A stretch of 64,000 bases of DNA from Niveispirillum sp048066115. Its GTDB lineage: Bacteria > Pseudomonadota > Alphaproteobacteria > Azospirillales > Azospirillaceae. The stretch's first letter is position 1. The number at the start of each line of letters is the position of its first letter. Positions 59,793 through 64,000 of the stretch are shown one piece after another. A program made the position numbers and the translations under genes. Under the pieces are notes generated by a model, which saw nothing but the letters and a program-made list of their open reading frames with translations, searched no databases and was not told the origin of the DNA. Where the stretch lies: contig NZ_JBLTYX010000018.1 of the NCBI RefSeq assembly GCF_048066115.1, positions 62,001 to 126,000 of the forward strand, written 5' to 3'.

Positions 59793-59866
59793 ACAACCGG
59801 GTGGGGTTACCAATCGCCAGGGGGAGGAACCCCGGCAGCCCCATCGGACACCAGGGGGAACACCGG

Positions 59867-60673
59867 ATGAGTGCGAGTTTGTTGCTGGTCGGGTGCGGAA
59901 AGATGGGCGGCGCCATGCTGGCCGGCTGGAAGGCCGCCGGTGCCGCCGGCCAGGTTGTCGTCGTGGAACCGTTCGGCGTGCCCAAGGGCCTGCCTGCTGA
60001 CGTGGCTGTGGTCAAGGAAGCGGCGGAAATCCCGGACGGCTTCGCGCCCGATGCCGTCATCCTGGCCGTGAAGCCGCAGATGATGGACCAGGCCCTGCCC
60101 AATTATGTCCGCTATGCCGGCTCCGCCCTGTTCCTGTCCATCGCGGCGGGCAAGCCCATATCCTATTTCGAAAAGCATCTGGGGGGCGAGGCGGCGATCG
60201 TCCGCGCCATGCCCAACACCCCGGCCGCCGTGGGCCGCGGCATCAGCGCCGCCGTGCCCAACGCCAAGGCCAGCGAGGCGCAGAAGGCCCTGGCCCGCAC
60301 CCTGCTGGGTGCCGTGGGCGAGGTTGCCTGGGTGGCGGATGAGACGCTGCTGGATGCTGTGACGGCCCTGTCGGGCAGCGGGCCGGCCTATGTGTTTCTG
60401 CTGGTGGAAGCCATGTCGCGGGCCGGCATCGCCGCCGGCCTGCCGTCCGACCTGTCCATGCAACTGGCCCGCGCCACGGTGATGGGGTCGGGCGAGCTGC
60501 TGCGCCAGAGCCATGAGTCTGCCGAACAGCTGCGCCGCAACGTCACCAGCCCCAAGGGCACGACGGAAGCGGCCCTGAACGTGCTGATGACCGAGGGGCC
60601 GGGCGGCCTGCATGAGCTGATGACCCGCGCCATCGCGGCGGCGACGAACCGTTCTCGTGAGCTGGCTGGTTAA
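59867..60673 (+). CDS. proC: Pyrroline-5-carboxylate reductase
   Basis: Enzyme of 268 residues that reduces pyrroline-5-carboxylate to proline with NAD(P)H. Rossmann start LLLVGCGKMGGAMLAGWKAA, VILAVKPQMMDQ, RAMPNTPAAVGRGISA, and the C-terminal signature ALSGSGPAYVFLLVEAMSRA and NVTSPKGTTEAALNVL. ATG at 59867 is preceded by GGGGGAA and gives the standard beginning; the open frame runs back into the ybjN-like gene but is not used. It is in one operon with the genes on both sides. Confidence 0.95.
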   Translation: MSASLLLVGCGKMGGAMLAGWKAAGAAGQVVVVEPFGVPKGLPADVAVVKEAAEIPDGFAPDAVILAVKPQMMDQALPNYVRYAGSALFLSIAAGKPISYFEKHLGGEAAIVRAMPNTPAAVGRGISAAVPNAKASEAQKALARTLLGAVGEVAWVADETLLDAVTALSGSGPAYVFLLVEAMSRAGIAAGLPSDLSMQLARATVMGSGELLRQSHESAEQLRRNVTSPKGTTEAALNVLMTEGPGGLHELMTRAIAAATNRSRELAG

Positions 60674-60693
60674 GGGATAGGGGTATTGTTCGG

Positions 60694-61188
60694 ATGGCCG
60701 GACCGTTGAGCCCGAGTGCGCAGAAGATCCAGAACCTGCTGAACGATCTGGGCCATCCCATCCATGTGCTGGAATTCGCCGTCTCCACCCGCACCTCGGC
60801 CGAGGCGGCGGCGGCCATCGGCTGCGATGTGGCGCAGATCGCCAAATCGATCATGTTCCGCACGCGTGACACGGGCCGGCCCGTGCTGGTGGTGGCGTCG
60901 GGCACCAACCGGGTGAACGAGGCGACGGTGATCCGTCTGCTGGGCCCGGCTTTGGCCGGGGAGAAGCTGGCCAAGGCCGATGCCGATTATGTGCGGCAGA
61001 AGACGGGCTATCCGATCGGCGGTGTGCCGCCGCTGGGCCACAACGTTCCGCCCATCACCCTGTTCGATCGCGACCTGTTGAACTTCACCACTGTCTGGGC
61101 GGCCGCCGGCACACCCAACACCGTGTTCCCCATCGCCCCGGATCTGCTGTCGCGCATCGTCGGCGGGGTGGTGGGAGAGGTGGTTTAG
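60694..61188 (+). CDS. YbaK/EbsC-family aminoacyl-tRNA deacylase
   Basis: Protein of 164 residues with the YbaK/ProX editing fold (PF04073): RTSAEAAAAIGCDVAQIAKS (with the catalytic Lys), PVLVVASGTNRVNEATV, and the loop TGYPIGGVPPLGHNVPPITLFD typical of this subgroup. Such proteins hydrolyse mischarged aminoacyl-tRNAs in trans; YbaK acts on Cys-tRNAPro. Its place right after proC fits a link to proline. The conserved GxxPxxG motif is present. It starts 20 bases after proC. Confidence 0.87.
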   Translation: MAGPLSPSAQKIQNLLNDLGHPIHVLEFAVSTRTSAEAAAAIGCDVAQIAKSIMFRTRDTGRPVLVVASGTNRVNEATVIRLLGPALAGEKLAKADADYVRQKTGYPIGGVPPLGHNVPPITLFDRDLLNFTTVWAAAGTPNTVFPIAPDLLSRIVGGVVGEVV

Positions 61189-61217
61189 CGAAGACAGCTT
61201 CCCTGGGTATTGCAAAA

Positions 61218-61232
61218 ATGGTATAAAACCAT
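61218..61232 (+). promoter_or_regulatory. Operator-like palindrome at the toxin-antitoxin promoter
   Basis: Perfect inverted repeat ATGGT-ATAAA-ACCAT. The centre contains TATAAA, usable as a -10 hexamer, and the right arm reaches the first ATG of the toxin gene. Size and place suit autorepression by the HigA-like antitoxin. Confidence 0.5.
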
Positions 61233-61554
61233 GGGCTGGATGGTGCATTTTCTTGATCGGAATGTAAGCGATCTGCTTGCCACCATGCCGTTGGATATCC
61301 GGGCATCCTTCGCCCGCATTGTCGATTTGATCCAGACCCATGGCCTGGAACGGGTACGGGAACCCTATGTGAAGCATCTGGAGGGGAAACTCTGGGAGAT
61401 GCGCATGAAGGGAAAGGATGGCATCGCGCGGGCCGTCTATGTGACGGCGTCCGGCAGAAGGGTCGTTGTTGTCCATGTCTTTGTGAAAAAGACGCAGCGC
61501 ACGCCACGGCGTGAGATCGACATCGCGTTGAAGCGGGCAAGTGAGGTCGAATGA
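61231..61554 (+). CDS. HigB/RelE-type toxin (Gp49-like)
   Basis: Protein of 107 residues of the RelE/HigB superfamily (Gp49/DUF891): DLLATMPLDIRASFARIVDL, then VREPYVKHLEGKLWEMRMKG (the strand with Trp-Glu-Met-Arg) and RRVVVVHVFVKKTQRTPRRE (VLLHxFxKKTxKTP motif). Members cut mRNA at the ribosome. ATG at 61231 is chosen; TTG at 61210 or ATG at 61240 are alternatives, and a leaderless start is possible because the palindrome covers this area. It overlaps the antitoxin gene by four bases, with the toxin gene first as in HigBA loci. Confidence 0.85.
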   Translation: MGWMVHFLDRNVSDLLATMPLDIRASFARIVDLIQTHGLERVREPYVKHLEGKLWEMRMKGKDGIARAVYVTASGRRVVVVHVFVKKTQRTPRREIDIALKRASEVE

Positions 61555-61853
61555 GTGGCAAAATGATCCGGGCGGACGACGTGATCCGCGATTGGCGGCA
61601 AGACCCTGCCTTTGTAACCGCTTATGACGCCTTGGCGGATGAATTTGCCCTGGCAGATGCAATGATCCGGGCGCGGGTTGCCGCCGATATGACGCAGGAA
61701 CAGGTGGCGGAAGCGATGGGTACCACCCAGGCTGTCATCGCCCGTTTGGAAAGCGGTCGGGTAAAGCCATCGACGCGGACATTGGAGCGGTTCGCACAGG
61801 CGACTGGAACTCGTCTGCGGATCAGTTTCGATCCGTTGAAGAACGTTTCGTGA
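61551..61853 (+). CDS. XRE-family antitoxin (HigA-like)
   Basis: Protein of 100 residues with a central helix-turn-helix (about 42-95): RARVAADMTQEQVAEAMGTT, then QAVIARLESGRVKPSTRTLE and RFAQATGTRLRISFDP. The N-terminal 40 residues should wrap the toxin. Overlap of its ATG with the toxin stop gives translational coupling. The locus ends at a perfect hairpin. No mobile-element genes surround it, so it is a solitary chromosomal pair. Confidence 0.88.
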   Translation: MSGKMIRADDVIRDWRQDPAFVTAYDALADEFALADAMIRARVAADMTQEQVAEAMGTTQAVIARLESGRVKPSTRTLERFAQATGTRLRISFDPLKNVS

Positions 61854-61860
61854 AATGCAC

Positions 61861-61896
61861 AAGGGCCGGCACAGGCATGGTCCTGTGCCGGCCCTT
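61861..61896. terminator. Bidirectional hairpin between antitoxin and MocR-type genes
   Basis: Perfect 15-bp stem AAGGGCCGGCACAGG / CCTGTGCCGGCCCTT with a six-base loop, between two convergent genes. T-runs are short, but stem strength suggests termination from both sides. Confidence 0.82.
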
Positions 61897-61911
61897 GTCG
61901 GTTACTTGTCA

Positions 61912-63435
61912 TTATTCCGCCGGCACCAGTCGCCGTGTGCCCATTACCCGCTGGGCCGGTGCACTGCGCGCCTTGTCCAGGACATGGGCCAGCCGTTCGG
62001 CGGCGCGTGACAGCCGCTCCGGCGTGAAGGCAGCGTAGCCCAGCACCACGCCACCCGGATCACCGGCGACGCCCGGTCCCTTGCGATAGGCGGACAGGGC
62101 CGGCAGGGCGATACGGGCCTGACCGGCCAGTGCCGACAGGGCGGCATCATCCACGCCCAGGGTGGGGGCCAGACGGCCCACCAGATGCAGGCCGGACCCC
62201 GCTGCATCGACGGAGATGGCGCCGGACCAGTGGCGTTCGGCTGCGAACAGCAGCGCCTGCTGGCGTTCGGCATAGAGGCGGCGGGTGCGGCGCAGGTGGC
62301 TGGCATAATGGCCCTCCACCAGGAAATCATGCACGGCCATCTGTTCGGGCAGCGGCACATGCAGGTCCATCCGGGCCCGCAGGCTTTGCGCGGCGGCGAC
62401 CAGGGAGGAGGGGACGACCAGCCAGGCCAGGCGCAGGGCCGGCACCAGCGTATTGTCCAGGGCACCCAGATGCAGCACCCGCTCATTCTCATCCAGGCCC
62501 TGCAGGGCGGGCAGGGGGCGGCCCGTATAGCGATAGCCGCCGTCGCGGTCATCCTCCAACAGCCAGGCGCCGCTGCGCCGGGCCCAGGCCAGCACCGCCA
62601 TGCGGCGGCGCAGCGGCATGGTGCCGCCCAGCGGGAACTGCCAGCCCGGCGTGACCACGGCTAGCCGAGCGTCCGGTGCCAGACGGGCACCGCGTTCCGG
62701 ATCGATGCCATCGGCATCGACGGGCACATGCGCGATGTTATAGCCGCGCTGACCCAGGGTCAGGGCCTGCACGGGGCAGCCCGGCTCCTCCAACCATACC
62801 GTGTCGCCCGCCGTCAGCAGCAGGGTGGACACGAATTCCAGACCGGAGCGGCGATCGGGCAGGATCAGGATCTGTTCGGGATCGCACGCGATGCCCCGGC
62901 TGGTCTGCAGATGACCGGCCAGCACACGGCGCAGGGCCATCCAGCCACCGGCCGTGTCATGGCCCAGCAGCAACCCGCCGGCGTCACGCCAGCGCTTGGC
63001 CAGCACCCGGCGCCAGGTGTCGATGTCGAACTGGTCATAGGCCGGCACGCAAGGCTCGAACGGCAGCAGTTCCGCACCGGCGGCCGGCACGGGCACGGCG
63101 GGCTTGGGGGGCGGCGTGGCACGTGTGGCGGCGCTGGGTGCCAGGCGCACGGCGGGCGCCATGGCATCGTCGGGCAGGGTGCGGCAGACGAAGGTGCCGG
63201 AACCGATCCGCGCCTCGAGATATCCTTCCGCGGTCAACCGATCGACCGCCGCCACCACCGTGTTGCGCGACACGCCCAGATCGGCGGCCAGCGTGCGGGT
63301 GGAGGGCAGCCGTTCCCCGGGGCGGATGGCGCCATTGACGATGGCACCGCGCAGGCGGTCGAACAACCGCTGCTGCAGGGGCGTGCCGTCGGTGCCGTCG
63401 AACAGGGAGAGCAGGGGGCCTTGGCTGAGTTTCAT
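61912..63435 (-). CDS. MocR-type regulator (GntR helix-turn-helix plus aminotransferase-like domain) lacking the PLP lysine
   Basis: Regulator of 507 residues: GntR winged helix at about 18-85 (LQQRLFDRLRGAIVNGAIRP, STRTLAADLGVSRNTVVAAV) and a fold-type I aminotransferase-like domain (about 115-490; GWMALRRVLAGHLQTSRGIA, QILILPDRRSGLEFV). MocR/PdxR/GabR proteins bind pyridoxal phosphate through a Lys in a SKTL-type motif; here the aligned segment reads LGALDNTLVPALRL, with Asn328 in its place. The usual DDYDSEFRY is DDRDGGYRY. The domain probably cannot form the Schiff base, so effector sensing must differ or be lost. Target genes are not adjacent. Confidence 0.88.
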   Translation of the reverse strand: MKLSQGPLLSLFDGTDGTPLQQRLFDRLRGAIVNGAIRPGERLPSTRTLAADLGVSRNTVVAAVDRLTAEGYLEARIGSGTFVCRTLPDDAMAPAVRLAPSAATRATPPPKPAVPVPAAGAELLPFEPCVPAYDQFDIDTWRRVLAKRWRDAGGLLLGHDTAGGWMALRRVLAGHLQTSRGIACDPEQILILPDRRSGLEFVSTLLLTAGDTVWLEEPGCPVQALTLGQRGYNIAHVPVDADGIDPERGARLAPDARLAVVTPGWQFPLGGTMPLRRRMAVLAWARRSGAWLLEDDRDGGYRYTGRPLPALQGLDENERVLHLGALDNTLVPALRLAWLVVPSSLVAAAQSLRARMDLHVPLPEQMAVHDFLVEGHYASHLRRTRRLYAERQQALLFAAERHWSGAISVDAAGSGLHLVGRLAPTLGVDDAALSALAGQARIALPALSAYRKGPGVAGDPGGVVLGYAAFTPERLSRAAERLAHVLDKARSAPAQRVMGTRRLVPAE

Positions 63436-63621
63436 GCGCGGATACCTCGGGCGATCAACCGGGCGTCATTCCGGACCTCGGGTCGGAACGGCGCCCCTGC
63501 ATCGTTCCGTGGATTTCGGGAAGGAAACGGGTGGTAAGCCGGCGGGCAGGGCATGATGGGGTCGCCCATGGCCCGCCGGCCAACCCTGGAGCGGCCGGAC
63601 ACCGGGGAGGCCGCTCCACCA

Positions 63622-63647
63622 TCACCGGCGACGGGGCTTGCCGGTGA
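63622..63647 (-). other. Hairpin after the PepSY gene
   Basis: Eight-bp stem TCACCGGC/GCCGGTGA 19 bases past the PepSY stop, with no T-run; a possible weak terminator. Nothing else definite was seen in 63436-63666, which must hold the MocR-type gene's promoter. Confidence 0.35.
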
Positions 63648-63666
63648 CGATCTCGTACGGGTGCCG

Positions 63667-63993
63667 TCAGCTGACGATCTGGCCCGTGGCCGGGTCGATC
63701 TTCAGGGTGGCGAAACGGATGCCGTCGGCGGACTTCAGTTCGACCTGCAACAGGCCGTCCTTGGAGCGAACGTCGCCGACGCGGCCGAAACGGTAATTGT
63801 TGTTCTTCATCCAGGTCTTGGCGATGTCGCGGGCTTCCGCGGTGGTCACCGGTTCGGTGCGGGCGACGGCGCTGGCGGGCTCCTTTGCCGCGACCTGGGC
63901 ATTGCCGGCGGAGCCGGCCTGGGCGCTGTCGCTGGCATGGGCGGCGGTGACACCGAGTGCGGCGGCGAAAGCGAGGGCGATCAGGGTGCGCAT
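63667..63993 (-). CDS. Exported PepSY-domain-like protein
   Basis: Protein of 108 residues: signal peptide (MRTLIALAFAAALGVTAAHA-S), an Ala-rich linker and a C-terminal PepSY-like domain (about 50-108; TTAEARDIAKTWMKNNNYRF, then DGLLQVELKSADGIRFATLK and IDPATGQIVS). PepSY domains are thought to inhibit or bind proteases and appear in envelope sensing; the partner here is unknown. The start codon lies seven bases from the window end, so its ribosome site is out of view. Confidence 0.78.
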   Translation of the reverse strand: MRTLIALAFAAALGVTAAHASDSAQAGSAGNAQVAAKEPASAVARTEPVTTAEARDIAKTWMKNNNYRFGRVGDVRSKDGLLQVELKSADGIRFATLKIDPATGQIVS

Positions 63994-64000
63994 TGGTGCT

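Noticed and set aside
1..64000. CRISPR arrays, tRNA or rRNA genes, insertion sequences, integrase or prophage genes
   Set aside because: No array of regularly spaced repeats, no cloverleaf-like sequence and no transposase or integrase motifs were found; the only repeats are palindromic intergenic elements and the 114-bp coding repeat.

Overview
The window reads as chromosome from a GC-rich alphaproteobacterium, most likely a member of the Azospirillaceae (Niveispirillum/Nitrospirillum-like). This is inferred from base composition, from Rhodospirillales-type versions of housekeeping genes (kdsB, pheA, fabI-aroC, a membrane-anchored cytochrome c, a fused indolepyruvate ferredoxin oxidoreductase) and from several TonB-dependent receptors. 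I see no rRNA, tRNA, insertion sequence, prophage or CRISPR array. Gene density is high; most gaps hold terminators, promoters or palindromic repeats.

Layout. 0-9.5 kb is an outer-membrane and signalling region read leftward: the start of an octapeptide-repeat protein behind a near-consensus sigma-54 promoter, a chemoreceptor, two tandem copies of a module (small periplasmic YfiR-like protein plus TonB-dependent receptor) and an OprP/OprO-type porin. A Pho-box-like direct repeat lies between the porin and a divergent CHASE4-PAS histidine kinase. 11.8-15.1 kb holds hisN, cytochrome c, kdsB and pheA. 15.3-21.3 kb is a rightward envelope cluster: two charged coiled-coil lipoproteins, an unknown membrane protein, an OmpA-like protein and a MotA/ExbB-MotB/OmpA-type proton-channel pair. 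21.3-27 kb holds an ArsR-AHSA1 pair, a PhyH-type dioxygenase, a cupin, fabI-aroC and a YihY-type protein. 27-33 kb holds a large TonB receptor, a His-rich protein, a TPR-2OG dioxygenase fusion and rppH.

33.5-44.3 kb carries the fused indolepyruvate oxidoreductase, a LysR regulator, an RND efflux adaptor and pump behind a structured leader, and an SDR. 44.3-51.2 kb has a LamG-GH2 glycosidase, ilvE and an exported M3 peptidase. 51.4-61.2 kb is largely housekeeping (ispE, moaB, a ParA-like ATPase, ftsE without ftsX, pgeF, a MidA-type methyltransferase, lgt, ubiK, ybjN, proC, ybaK). A HigBA-type toxin-antitoxin pair, a MocR-type regulator lacking its PLP lysine and a PepSY protein close the window.

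Best candidates for something new: (1) two intergenic elements with the same four-hairpin architecture and compensatory base changes (30.3 and 52.3 kb); (2) a closed multistem leader ahead of the RND efflux genes (38.5 kb); (3) the sigma-54-driven octapeptide-repeat protein; (4) the duplicated YfiR-like/TonB receptor modules next to a chemoreceptor; (5) the MocR protein with Asn in place of the catalytic Lys.
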